This document shows positions 11,370 through 23,600 of a stretch of 64,000 nucleotides of DNA, in pieces (positions within the stretch are counted from its first letter, which is position 1; each line of letters begins with the position of its first letter). Location: assembly GCA_036429605.1 (NCBI GenBank), contig JAVFKD010000002.1, forward strand, positions 992,001 through 1,056,000. The letters run 5' to 3'. The notes beneath the pieces were generated by a model. It did no database searches and was not told the origin of the DNA. It worked only from the letters and a program-made list of their open reading frames with translations. The stretch is from Cladobotryum mycophilum (lineage: Eukaryota; Ascomycota; Sordariomycetes; Hypocreales; Hypocreaceae). Both the position numbers and the translations under genes were made by a program.

Positions 11370-11538
11370 TTATTTGTGCTAAAAATGGCAAAAAAGGGGG
11401 GAAACGGTCAGAAAGAAGATTTCTCATTTGCGTTTAGGGTAGGTAAGCGAGTTGCGTGTTACTTACAGGGCAGCCATCACAAGTGCAGCTCTCGCCGCAG
11501 CCACAAGCACCAGAAGTAGCACAACCGCAGCCAGACAT
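11370..11538 (-). CDS. Copper-type fungal metallothionein, 26 aa, split by an intron
   Basis: Tiny Cys-rich metal-binding protein. Exon 1 (11467-11538, 24 codons) starts MSGCGCATSG. An 88-nt intron follows (11379-11466, GTAAGT donor, TTTTTAG acceptor). Exon 2 is only nine bases (11370-11378): His, Lys, stop. All seven Cys sit at residues 4, 6, 12, 14, 18, 20 and 23, as Cys-x-Cys pairs. This is the spacing of the Neurospora crassa copper metallothionein, a 26-residue protein of the same length. It has no aromatic residues, as expected. Such proteins bind Cu(I) in a thiolate cluster in the cytosol and are induced by copper. Without the intron the frame would run on past the Cys cluster; the spliced form gives the expected size. 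It lies 7.2 kb from the hmt1 transporter gene. Confidence 0.92.
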
Positions 11539-11663
11539 GATGATGATGATGTTTGTTTTGGAGTTTGGTTGAAGTTGGATGTTTTGTTTGGATAAAATTT
11601 GATAGAATGAGAGCTTGGTAGAAGGAGGAAGAAAGGCTTGTAGGAGAAAATGGAGGTGAGAGG

Positions 11664-11671
11664 TTTAAATA
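11664..11671 (-). promoter_or_regulatory. TATA-like element of the metallothionein gene
   Basis: On the minus strand this reads TATTTAAA, about 126 nt upstream of the metallothionein ATG, a plausible position for a TATA box in a short strong promoter. Positional inference only. Confidence 0.4.
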
Positions 11672-11724
11672 GACAAGCCTTAGCACCATCAAAACAAAGG
11701 CACACACACACACACACACACAAC

Positions 11725-11734
11725 ACAGCACAAG
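11725..11734 (-). promoter_or_regulatory. Possible copper-fist (Ace1-type) metal-response element
   Basis: The minus strand reads CTTGTGCTGT, matching the yeast Ace1/Amt1 consensus HTHNNGCTGD, about 190 nt upstream of the metallothionein ATG. The consensus is short and will also occur by chance. Confidence 0.3.
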
Positions 11735-13594
11735 AAGCGCGATTAGCTCGCCTCCACTGAAGCAAATCCCACTGTTTTTGCCCCTCATTCCTACTGTGAT
11801 AGCCAACCCCTCATTGCCGCCGTCTTTCTGCTTCCTCCGTCTTCGATTCGTCGCCTTGCTGCAAACCGACCTGATGAGCACGGCCTGGTCTGTTTGTATT
11901 GGTCTGTTTCCAAGACTGCGGCGCCAAATGACGTTGGCCATTCGCAAGATTGATGAACCCCATCGGAAACCTTCTGCTCCTCCCTGGGGGGCTGGGCTGG
12001 CAACGCGGGGGTTGCCGATGTGCAGAAGTACTACATACAGCTTCCCTTGGTTGTTGTTGGTGGCGGTTTGCTCCAAAGACCGTCGGACCATCGCTCTTCA
12101 AAAATGTTCAGCTCTCTCCATGTTGAACCCCCCCGATAAAACCACAGCTTGCCTCGAATCGGAAGTAGTAAACCTACAGCAAGTAGCGTAGTGCAGCCCC
12201 AAACAAGCAGCAAGTAAACAGTCGCCGAGTCAGAGAGCAGCCATATCGTGTCCACCTGATAAGCTACTCCGCCAAGCAGGCTATTACCTCACAGTAATGA
12301 GAGGCAATGTGCTGTTGATCAATGCCTCCTTGGATTGTTTGCACGTCGGAATGGTAGGATGCCGGGTATCGGTGTGATCTCCGATGGCTTTGACGGTCCG
12401 CCATTGACAGATGCAGGATTTCTGCCTGCGTCCCTGCTCTTCAACATTGGGCCAAGAGAAGCATTCCTCGGTCCCGTCACAAGATGGATCAATATTGGTC
12501 GCCGTCAAATGTTGCATCGCCCTGCGCATATGTGCGTGGTATCGCCGAGGTCACAAACCGCCACTTCTGCCAAACATTGCCGTATAGTAAACACCGGTGT
12601 GGAGACCTCCTCAGCAGCGTACCTAGGCTAGGCACCAATCTTTTTTTCCTCTTTCCTTTTCTCTCCCTTGAATTCTGCAGATTTGTCTTCCCGTCCTTTA
12701 CTTGGATTTGACAACTTGGCAGTCGACGTGTCATATTAGTATTTGTGTTTTGCAAAAATGAGGCAAGAAAAGGTCAAAGCAATGCAATGCAAGGGCGAAA
12801 TTGTCCCTTGAAAAAATGCAAGGGGTCCCGGCAAGGTTGGAAAACAGGTTTAGAAGAGGGAGGGCACTGGCACAGAGTAGTAGTGTGACCAGGTACAAAC
12901 ACGTCGCCGAATCTTTGATGAACATCATCACTCAAGCCAAGAGTTTGACAGCTTCCAACAAGGCATGCATGGCGCAAATCAATAACTGGCCCTATCCCGA
13001 AGCCCCCATCCGTCATCATCATCATTTCTTGGGTGGGGTAAAATGAGAAATGAGAACGTCCAGGAGTCCAGGAGTCCAGAGTCCTGGGTTAATGGGTGGA
13101 TGAGTGCATGAGTGCATGAGTGCCTGGGTGCATGGACAAGGTCCGTCCTTCACCTGGCAAGGCAAAATTTCGGTAAATCAACAAAATACTTGTAAAGTAT
13201 GATGAGGAAACGTATCGATTGCAGATTCTAGGCCTCCCTGCAGGTTCATTATTCATAACCCCCATGAACTGTCATCGGGCTCCTCTTTTCGGGCTCGCTA
13301 CTCGTATATGCACCCTATCAACAGGGCCCTTAACCCTGCTCGACATGGTTGTCGCCAATAACCCTCAGGATTTGTCCTCCTTCCTTTGCTCTGCATTGAC
13401 GATTCTACACGTGCCGCTCGCACACACCTGGCTCGCCATGACAGTTCGCAAGCAACACCCATTATCTCCGTGATTTGAGTTTGCGAGGCCAGGCATCTTT
13501 GTCCCTTGCTCGTCCTTCTCTCTGCCGCTTAGGCCCTCCTCCTCTCCCCTCCCCCTCTCCTAGGGTTGCTACAACGTGGGAAAGAGGTCCACCA

Positions 13595-14380
13595 TCAGCA
13601 TCCCCTTGGTTGATGCTGGTATTGGTGTTGCATTTTCTTATTCTCACCCTTATGGGTAGCAGCAGCACCCTTCCACGCCAAGTCGACACCATAGGCAGAC
13701 ACCATAATGGGCCTTGGAAGCTGGCCTGCCAATCCATGGCACACCTCACCGTATGCAAAGTGCAACGCCTCGCATAGAAACCCTGTGATGTCGAACCCCG
13801 CCGGCATCCCTTGGTTAGCCCCGTCGCGAGGGTTGGCTGTGATGTGACGCCGCGTCCGCAGGTACAGCGAGGTTGCCCATATGAAGGATCTTGTCGCAGT
13901 AGCTGCTGCATGAGCGGCAAGCCAGTCAAGGTAAGTGGTAAGCTCGCTGGCGACAGAGCCTGGCACATGTAGGACCCTTATGAGCCCAGCGACATGGCCC
14001 TGAAGGCGCGGTGACTGACACATGTCGCGTCTGATGAGGGTGTACTTGTAGAGAGGAGGAAACACTACACCGCTCATGCCAATGCTTGTGCTCAGGCCCA
14101 ATCTCGTCAGGTGTATGTCGATCGAATGGTCGACTGGGCTGAGGCCATACCAAGTACCATCACCACGGCCTCGGTGCCAGTAGAGGCCCCAGTCGAACTC
14201 TTCTAGTTCGTAGGTGTCAGCACACCAGGTTTCGTACGTGGTTAGGTCAAAGTTTGCTGGGAACGCCGGTGGGTAGTTGAGCAATGCCTCGGCAGGGTTG
14301 AAATGACATGACTTTGGTTTCGGAACCGCGACGGTAATGTAAAGAGATCCAGGCTCAAGGTCTTTGATGCCTTGGCCCAT
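13595..14380 (-). CDS. Hypothetical protein, 261 aa, family not recognised
   Basis: Single uninterrupted frame from an ATG at 14380 to TGA at 13595. It has no signal peptide and no strong membrane segment. The composition is ordinary for a globular protein: rich in Trp and Tyr in the first half (for example YELEEFDWGLYWHRGRGDGT) and helical-looking in the second (SELTTYLDWLAAHAAATATR). The last 20 residues are Gln/His-rich, and a GTGAGA donor-like site just before them suggests the true C-terminus may be spliced to another exon. It stands alone between two intergenic stretches of more than 1.5 kb. Length and amino-acid balance favour a real gene. I recognise no motif and assign no function. 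Confidence 0.6.
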   Translation of the reverse strand: MGQGIKDLEPGSLYITVAVPKPKSCHFNPAEALLNYPPAFPANFDLTTYETWCADTYELEEFDWGLYWHRGRGDGTWYGLSPVDHSIDIHLTRLGLSTSIGMSGVVFPPLYKYTLIRRDMCQSPRLQGHVAGLIRVLHVPGSVASELTTYLDWLAAHAAATATRSFIWATSLYLRTRRHITANPRDGANQGMPAGFDITGFLCEALHFAYGEVCHGLAGQLPRPIMVSAYGVDLAWKGAAATHKGENKKMQHQYQHQPRGC

Positions 14381-15904
14381 TGTCTGAGATGATGTGTGGC
14401 CTCAAAGCGACCTACTGATAGTAAATCGCTTACTACCTATCTACTAGGTATCTGTTGGAAGTAGTAGTTGAGATTGAATGCGAAACGAGCGACGATGATA
14501 AGAGTTGTCAAAGAGATGATTTGTGTGTTTGTGTGCGTGTGACATGTGAGTTGAAGCGCGAAGAAAACACTCATCGTGATTTTCCATCATTATTGCCATG
14601 GATGGAATTCAAACAGCTGTTTGCCAGCTGGCAGACCATCTACCAAGCATGGTAGCCGTTATATGGCAGCTGGCAGCTGATCACGTAATTGGTGGACAAT
14701 GGCAGTTGCCAGAGGTCCTACCGAGAGCGCTTGCTTCAGTAAAGAAAGGTCCAGAGGTAATACTACTAAGTACCTATCTATCTATGGCAGGAACTCGAAG
14801 AATAGATAATTGGAAGGAGCCTTTGCTTACCTTACCTGAGTCTGAGTGTCTACTGAGAAGTCTGGAGGGGTATCTGCCTCTAACATACAGTACCTTGAAT
14901 TTTTCAGTCTTCCCTTCAACGTTCCATCATGATGCACACCTTGACATACGTTGGTAGCGTCTAATTAATTACTCGTTTCCTCATCGATGCTAATAATTTG
15001 TCAATTCCATCTGCCCCTACTATCCGGGGCAATTATCCGTATTCAACCCTCTTCTGTCGACATGATTCCAATTATCCAGTATCGGATTGGATCGATAACC
15101 GCGCCGTCTTTCCAGAGACATATTTCCCGACGGTTAACACTTTCGTCATTCGGCTGTTACTAATAGATTAAGTAGATGAATGGATATATAGTACATCCAC
15201 ATGCTTGATCCAAATTGCTACTCAACGTTTCCGCCTCAACGGACCTTTTGCGTCTCTGCAACCCCATCAGTTGGTTCAACAATACCAGTGCAACGCAATG
15301 TCACTCGCGCGGCTATATAGGTGGGTTCCAATAGTCATAATGCATCCGCAAAACGGCCGACTGACCAAATGGTGGGGTTGTCTCTTTTTTTACTTGTACA
15401 TACAAGTAATAAATGTCGCGCGTGAAACTGTGACGATCGATGTCTGTTGCACGGGTATCTAAACTGTCTGCGACATGTACGATCTAATTAGATCCCTTCT
15501 TATCTAGTCTTTGTTTCCTCCTCCTCTTTTCACATCTTTCTCTCTTTCATTCTTTCTATTCTATCCCATCAGCACTCATTCATACGAATCCCTGAATGCC
15601 TAGTGTATCGTCACTTCTCATCTCTGCTGACACGATTGATCTTTTCAGAGATCTTCCCGATCGACGTACGGTCATCCGGAACAAGAAAGGAATACTACGT
15701 CATTCAAACTTCAACGCAGACCCCTGATTTTTCCTCGTGAACTCTGCGGGGTACAGTGTCTTACAGCGGGGCAGCTTCAGCACGACATTCAAAGATTCCG
15801 TTATCCTACCCTATACATAGGACCAACGGTAAAGACTCGATAATTGGACAAGACGAACCATACATCCAGGATAAATCACTTGCGTGCCCTTGAAGAGATT
15901 AAAC
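14381..15904. other. Intergenic region upstream of galactokinase
   Basis: About 1.5 kb. The final 400 bases form the galactokinase promoter and leader, with pyrimidine-rich runs around 15510-15570. TATCTA/TACCTA-type repeats lie near 14440 and 14780. No gene is seen. Confidence 0.45.
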
Positions 15905-17607
15905 ATGTCAGGCCCGGTTCCCATTGCGAATGCCCTCGCGGACATCTATCCGTCGAGTACAGTGGCAACCCAAGGCCAGCGATGGAACAACCTGGTTGCC
16001 AAATTTGAAACGGAATTTGGTCAAAGGGCCGGTTTCATCTCACGATCCCCCGGTCGAGTCAACATCATTGGTGAGCACATAGACTACTCCCTCTACTCCG
16101 TCTTACCCATGGCCATCACCGATGATGCTATAATCGCCGTTCTCGCAAGCCCGGTTACGAATGACGCTACCACGTTCAGAATTCGCATCCGAAACGTTCT
16201 GGACTCAAAGTTCGCACCAGCAGAGTTCAATGTCCCCATAGGTGGAGATGTCGAGATTGACTCGACTAAATTTGAATGGACAAACTACTTCAAGAGTGGT
16301 CTCCGTGGTGCACTGGAGCTGCTATACAAGAAACGAGGGGCAAGCTATCGTCCCTGCAATATGGACGTGCTTATGGACGGCACGGTTCCTGTGGGTGGAG
16401 GGCTGAGCTCAAGCGCTGCATTCGTATCAGCCAGCGCCCTTGCTGTCATGGTCGCCAATGGGGAGGATCCCGTGGACAAGAAGGAGCTGACTGAGCTTGC
16501 TATTGTCAGCGAGAGAGCGGTTGGTGTAAATTCTGGAGGGTACGTTTTCCCCAATCTCTTGTCTCTTCTCTCTGGCGAATACAAAATGCACCATGTAGAA
16601 AAAAGTAGCATGTGTGGCGTGGTGTGTGTGTATATCTACCAAGCTGACACTGCCGCCACAGAATGGATCAGGCTGCATCCGTCTTTTCTGAGCAAGGCTC
16701 TGCCACATTCGTCTCGTTTTCTCCCGGCTTGGATGCGCGGCCAGTCAAATTTCCACCTACCAGCCCCGAACTGTGCTTCGTCATTGCGCAGTCCTTCATC
16801 ACGTCCAATAAGCACGTCACCGGGCCGATTCACTATAACCTTCGCGTAGTGGAGGTCAGCTTCGCGGCGGCGTATCTCAATGCGGTGCTCAATCCGCCCG
16901 GCACTGAGCTCCCCGCCGACGCAGGTCCGCTCGGCATTAGTCTTCAAGGGTTCCACGAGGCCTTCTTTTACCACAGCAGCGGATCGGATTATGCGGCTGC
17001 CAGGACCCTCACCAAGGAGGAGGAACTCAAGAAACTCGTGGAGCTGACCAAGGAAACGCTGACACAGGAGGGCGGATACACCCGGGAGGAAATCGCCGGC
17101 GTCCTCAACTTGTCTGTCGCCGACCTGGAGAAGCGCTTCATGTCAAAATTCCCCGTGAGGGCGGACCGCTTCAAGCTACGACAACGCGCGCTGCACGTCT
17201 TTACTGAGGCTCTCCGGGTGCTCGAGTTCTTGACGCTGTTGGAGCGGCCCGTGCATACCGGGGCCACTGGCACTACATACTTCAATAGCGAACTGGGCAG
17301 GCTCATGAACGAGACACAGGACTCTTGTCGCGAACTATACGAATGTAGCTGCCCTGAGATTGATGAAATCTGCCGCATCTCACGTGGCGCGGGGGCTTAT
17401 AGCAGCAGGCTGACGGGAGCAGGGTGGGGAGGGTGCAGTGTGCACCTTGTGCCTGTGGACAAGGTGGCGGCGGTGAAGGAGGCGTTGGAGAGGGATTACT
17501 ATTCTAAGATGAACTTGACAGATGAGCAAAAGGCGCAGGCGGTTGTGGTTAGTCGACCGGCACGCGGCAGTGCGGTTTACAGGATCCAAGACGGTGGTTT
17601 GAGTTGA
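15905..17607 (+). CDS. GAL1: Galactokinase (Leloir pathway)
   Basis: Phosphorylates alpha-D-galactose at C1 with ATP, the first committed Leloir step, in the cytosol. Two exons, 15905-16539 and 16662-17607, with a 122-nt intron (GTACGT...CCACAG), give 526 residues, as usual for fungal GAL1. Diagnostic features are the galactokinase signature SPGRVNIIGEHIDYS near residues 49-63, the GHMP ATP loop VGGGLSSSAA near 162-172, the catalytic-Asp segment GGMDQAA just after the intron (about 210-217), and the C-terminal GHMP motif GAGWGGC near 461. The intron falls inside the Gly-Gly-Met-Asp active-site segment and its removal restores that motif exactly. The ATG at 15905 gives the standard N-terminus. 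No GAL-cluster partner is seen within this window. Confidence 0.96.
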
Positions 17608-20600
17608 GAAAGCTTATCTCGGAGGAACTACCTTTGTCGGGGGAACTATTACGATTGGTACGGAGCATCCGTCAGATGATCAGAATTCCTTCCCCCTCCC
17701 CACAAGCTGTACGAAGTACATCTCGTCACACGCTCATCACATCGTATCTGTAAGGGAGGGAGGAGGGGGGAGACAACTTGGTGGGATGAGGAGTATGAAT
17801 AAACAATTGGTAAGCTTGGAGCCTCGAGCAAACTGAATGGGAATAAGTCGTCATGCAGTCGTCGCAACTCTTAAAACATGAAACGCTTTTTTTTGTTTTT
17901 GTTTTATTTAGTCAACAGTGTAAGATGCCTCTTCCGAGCTGGAATTGCTGATTATGAAATCCTTCGTTGCAAAGTCACGGAGATATATCCTCTACTGTCA
18001 AGGAAAAGCGAGAGCGGACCGTATTCCGTTAGTAATAAGTCGCTGGTTGCGGTCAGGGTCCGGGAAATTGGCCGATGAACAGCGGACAACTTCGCTTTTG
18101 GGGGCCAATTGAAACGGGTCGTGGCTTTAGAGTTTGCCTTGTGAAGCCCATCAAACAATAGACTACCCGAGGGCGGCGTAAGCGGCATCACCAGCGGCAT
18201 CGCCAGATTCAAAAAGTACCTTCAAATAAGTTCGGGATTCGGTTGTCGGCATGTCAAGATGAAAAACACCTTCTCTCCAATTCCCTGCCTTGCGACAAGG
18301 CTTGACTCTCACCGCATTGAACTCCGTTGATTGGGGACCTTGAGAACCCAAAAATTCTAACAAGGGCCAACTACTCCGAGCCTCCGAAGGTAGCGAGGCA
18401 ACGAGGATGCGAGTGACTTACCTACCCCACAGGCGAGCCCTATTTGCCCCATGTGCCTTGTCTGTGTGGCAAACCCGTTTCGCAATCAACAGGGTACCAG
18501 TGAGATGAGCTGAAGATCATCATCAATACGGCCCTTATCACCCATGTTATAGGCAGCGCAATGATTCATGAAAGAAGGGTCCCCACGGCAAAGGAAGCAA
18601 AGCACTGACTACATCGAGTCAAGTCAGCCAAACAGATAAAGAAAAAGAAAGAAAGAAAAGAAGAGAGAAAGAAAAAGAGAGGGAAAAAACGGCTTTCCGC
18701 GGGAGGTGGCGGCGAACCACTTTTCGGGTTCGGGATCGTTGTGGGAATATGGATTTAGGACTCAGATCCGCTGCAAGAGCCTAACCGTTAGAATGGGAAC
18801 GTTACCAACGCCGTGGATAGCAGTGGAGTTGGTGCGCTGATGTATTGCTTATTTTTGCCTTTGCGTCGTCTTGTTGGTTCCATCTTCCATGTGGTTGTTG
18901 CAGACGAAGAGAGAAGAAGGAAAAAAAAGAAAAGTGGGAGAATGAACCAGTGTAAGATTTCTTTCTGCCTGCTCCGCACATGGCCATGGAAAAAGGAACG
19001 TACTTCTCTTGGCCCTTTTTCCTTCTTTCTTTCTTTCTTCCTGGATGACGAGTGTGCAAACTGTGCAAACACCCAATTAGCTTCCAGAATTGAAGAGTAA
19101 GCTCTAATATTGAGCGACACCCGGTCGGCAATTATCCCTAACTGATCCCCCCTTCTCCCCAAGAAAGCGTTGATCCCGGCTCTGCAGTAGCCTACCTACC
19201 TAGTTGATTTGATTTAATATTCGGTACTTTGCGGTCGAGCACAGATCAAGTACCATTGCACGTTGAACACGAGAAGGGGGAAATGATCCCCAAGTGATGA
19301 GCGTAGAATGGCAATGCATTGGTGTTAGTGCCCTCAGGCTAGTAGCCGTTGCTGGTGGCTCTCGTAGGGCTTAGCAAGTCTTAAGGCCGCCGCACCAAAC
19401 ACCCCCAAGTTCGATTGACCGGTTTCTGTAAGTCACTCTAAGCTCTGGTCAAACAAGGCCAAAGGGCCTAGACCGCCATGAGTTGACCCAAGCACACGGA
19501 AAGCATCACAGGGCTGTCCAAATTGACCGGCACTTTTCTGCATGATCTGGGGGCTGCCTGACCGAATGCGGGTCATCAAGCCATTATTGGGCAGTCTGCA
19601 ATTTTAATGGATACCGAGGCTTCGGTGCCGACGGCAACTCGCGGGGACCCAAAGCAGCGGTGCCGAAAGAGACAGCAGGGATTGGCGGTAATCCCAACCG
19701 CTCGATGCCATGACTTGGTGTTGACAATGTTACGGTGTTCCAGTAGGTTTGAGCAGCTTGTGAGTATTGTGTGAATGGATATCCAAGTTGCCATGTCTCC
19801 ACCCAGACTGGTACATGCATAGGTGCTAAACATGGTTGGGGGGAATCAGAAACAAACCTGGTAAGGGTCGTTTCAAACCCCACCGGTGTGCTCCTAGTCC
19901 ATTTTTGCTCTCAGTTCTGTTGGACATATGGTGTTGGCCAAGCTCCCGGGCCGGGTGCGAACTCGTCCTTCTTCTAGGGACACTACCTCTTGGGGTAAAG
20001 TTAAGATTTGACTGGTCGCTTGTTTTGCGCTCTCATTGGACCGATTAGTTCTCAAGAGAATGGCTCCTGTTTGAGATCTGTACAATTTGGGTTTGACACA
20101 AGTGGTCCAAATTCTCACCCATAGCGTAAAAGTCAGTTTGTAACGGCACTTGCCGTGAGGACTGAGCCTCTGTCAATACCTACTGCTTTTGACCCGTAAA
20201 CCCACATGACCAGCCCTACGTAGTAGGTTTGTAAACGTGAATTTGCAAACCACACAGCCACTTTGCGGTGCTCGTGGCTTGCGACGGGATGGTCGTATTG
20301 TGTATGCCTCCATGTGCGTGAGTGTGAGTGTTTGCTGATATGTAGGTGTGGATGCACTTCGGTATACGTCCGTACTATTGGTAATAGAAGGGATGCATGT
20401 GCGTGATGTATGATGTCTCAACCAAAACCTCAGATACGCAAGACCGACCGCCACCAGATTGATCGCCGATGCTGGTGGTATTGGAATGACATGCGCTCGT
20501 CAAGCTTCTCCCACGGTTCCCAGAGCACTGTTAGAGCCTCCCCCTCCCCTTTCCCAAAAATAGCCCAAGGCGAGCCAGGGGGTGCCACCCGTCTAGTGAC

Positions 20601-23600
20601 GAGGACGGGACGGAGAAAATTTGACGGGGATATACATGTGGATTGAAAGACAAGTGGGGACCGCGCGGTAAACAAGTAATCAACTTTAATGGCCAGTGTA
20701 TCCATGAACGATGACATGCAAAATATTCTCTGTCGATGTTGGTTTCGCTTAAGCTTGTCGAGGCGTATACGGACTACCAAGTCTGGGCTAGTGAGTGAAT
20801 TATTATCAGTTGACGATTGGCTAGGACCATCTGCATGAGTATGCATGGACGGATGGATGAAGCTGCATTAGAAAGACTGATAATTATGTGCCTAATAAAG
20901 GACTTTCGTCGACAAGGCTTTCAATGTAGGTTAAAAGCCATGTGCGTGTGTCTGTTCACAAGACGGTTGAGATGGAATCGAGTTGGGCTAATTAACCTCA
21001 TTGCCAAAAGCAACTTAGCGTTGTTGCGGATGACAAACTTCCGGAACTTCGGTGGTCCGTTCACATCGTTCTTTAGCGTATTCTTCAAACTCCTGCTTGA
21101 GCCTTTGGCCATGAAGGGTAGTTGCACCAAGTCCTCTCGCAGGAGTGGTGGCGCCGCGCCCCGGTTCGTGAGGCCCTTCGTGCAGTGAACAAAGCTCGGC
21201 CCTATGGGTGGATCTCTTGGTCCGTGTGTCCGTCGTCCGTCGTCCAATGGTCCATGGCCCCGCTCCCCTTGGGTTGGAAATGAGACTGATGATTTGATAT
21301 TCATCGATTTGACGAATCACAACCTGTCCCGGGTTGCAGGATGCGAGTCTTGGTCATGCCAGGTTAACCAGGCTCAGCTGGTATGGTCAGGCAGGTTGGT
21401 GATGGCGTAGCATTATGAGTAATTATGGCAGACATCGATCCCGCCTTTCCGACTGCATCAGGTTTGCATGTACCGTACCAGTACCGAAGTCTAGGTAGCA
21501 CTCGATGGCTGCTTTTTTGTCTGCTCTTTTCAAGGACCCCTTTTACTCGTATGCCTTGCGCAATTATCCCACATGTACGTGAAGTCCCCAGGTAAGCGAG
21601 ACACGGCAGAAGAGAGCATGGTGGTGCTGGTACTGGTGGCTCAACAACGGTGACGGCACCCAGGGGACCGTTGACGATTTGGCTGTATGGAGAGAGCTTA
21701 GACCCAAGGCAGAAGGTCGGATGATGGAAACTTGGCCAACTGAATGACGCAGTTGTATTTCATCCCATGGCGTAATTTAACTGCCGCGTGGAAATCTGTC
21801 AGCACCTGTGAGGGGTTGGCAAGAAAAGGACGTGATGGGCGGGTTGAGATTAGCCATACAATTGCTGTTCCGTTGAATCCAGTTGAGATGTTACCGGGTT
21901 TAGTCATTAATGTTACGCCATGGAGATCGGGTGGCTTCTTTCTGATCGTTTGTAGGGTAGCATGCATCTCGTAAATGTGCATGCGTGCATGATGGAGGTG
22001 ACCACGAATGAGGGAAAAAAAGCACACATCATATTTTGCCTATCCCCTCCTCCACCCTCTCACCTTTCGGCATGTAAGATAGGTAGATGAGATGGGAGAT
22101 CATGGTGGCGGAGACAAGATGGGATGGTGTTGGGAGTGGAGGAGTTTGAGGAAGCTTGAAGGTGGGAAAAGGCGGGAAGGGCTGACTTTCGGAAAGTGAC
22201 GAATAGGTGGTTAACGGAAATTGGCTTCAACTAATTGGGCAGTTACGATTGAGCAGAATATGATAGCTCTAATGCATCTTTTTGTTATTGCAGGTGATGG
22301 ATCTGAAAAAAAAAGAACCCTCCAGGGATACCTACCTAGGTCCAGTCCCCTATAGAATAGGACAATAGTGGATTATAGCGGTTTCAATATAGCAGTTAGG
22401 TCATGACACCCACTCTGTGTCCACTCCAGGGCTGTTTTACCCAAGTTGGAGCGCCAACCTACAGAGAACAACTCAGTTCTCACATCCATGGAAGTCTGTT
22501 CTCATCTATCATTCTTCCTTCCCGTTTCTCTCCTACTCCTCCACCACCCCATCATCATCATCAGCAGCATCACCGCATTGCATCTGATCGCATCTGATCG
22601 CTGCGTATCCATCCATTCCAATTGCATCGTAAGTTCTCTCATATTGCATGGCGGGAACTCAACATGGTAGCGTGTCATTCATTCGTTCGTATCTTGGTAT
22701 CTTCCTCCTCCTTGGCTCCACCCCCTCGCCGCCCCCTCTTTAATGCCCACCAGATTCGCTCATCTTCTACACCCCCTGGGCGCCGGTGGCTAAAATTGAG
22801 CCATGCGGATACGGTTCTAGATTACAGGAACAGAACCTGGACTGGTGACGATACTGCTCTTCTCTCCCCGGCTTTAAGGATTCAAAAGACTCAAAGTGCC
22901 CGGTCGAAAAAGCGGCAATGTCCAATCATATGCGATACCCGTGACCCGGTTGGAAAGCCATGTCTCGCAGAGGCGACTATCACGGGATTCTCTCTGCCGG
23001 GAGCCGTTATTTCCGTTGCTTCCTGAGCTACATCTCCGGTCACCCCTGTTTCCACTGATTCATTTCGGGCATGAAGGCTCTGGAAGACTGGCCAGGCTTC
23101 TAACCTCTCCGGCTTTTAGCCTCATCTTTAGCTTCTGATGAACCTGAGTCAGGATTGTGGCCTCTATGATGACAAAGACGCTAATCACAAGCCTGTACGA
23201 GAAAGGTGTTATTCCCCAGACGCTGAGGGAAAAGATCCCATTGACGACGAGGGTCACATTCGCACACATTGGATCCAGTCAGTCAAAGGGGTAAGCCTAA
23301 CCAGATGAATGGCCTAACGCAGCCCTACAGCTAGCTTCCATGCTCCCTACATCTGGCGGTAGGTAGGTAGGTCGGTGCTTTGTCCATCCAACCCGCTCTG
23401 TACGAGCTTCTAACTTTACTTGCAAGAAAACGACTCCCCCCATTTCTTTTCAGTCGCTCGCCCTCCTAGCATGCACACACCTCGCTCACTACATACTTGT
23501 ACGTACCACGCATGGATCAAGAATGGCTGAATGGAACCTACTTGTAGGATACAACGGCATTGACGGTGTTTTCAGTTTAGAAAGTGAACACTGTCTTATT

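Larger units (their letters stand above)
11539..13594. other. Intergenic region with metallothionein promoter and a CA repeat
   Basis: About 2 kb. The first 250 bases are the metallothionein promoter, with a (CA)n run at about 11700-11722. The rest contains only short overlapping open frames on both strands with no domain, signal peptide or splice pattern. A run of GAGTGCAT units lies near 13100-13130. Confidence 0.45.

Noticed and set aside
11477..12091. Minus-strand open frame of about 204 codons over the metallothionein
   Set aside because: It reads through the metallothionein promoter and the CA repeat in a different frame; the Cys-rich product is the supported one.
16540..16661. Alternative end of galactokinase at an early stop after read-through of the intron
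   Set aside because: Splicing restores the Gly-Gly-Met-Asp active-site segment exactly, so the short product is not supported.
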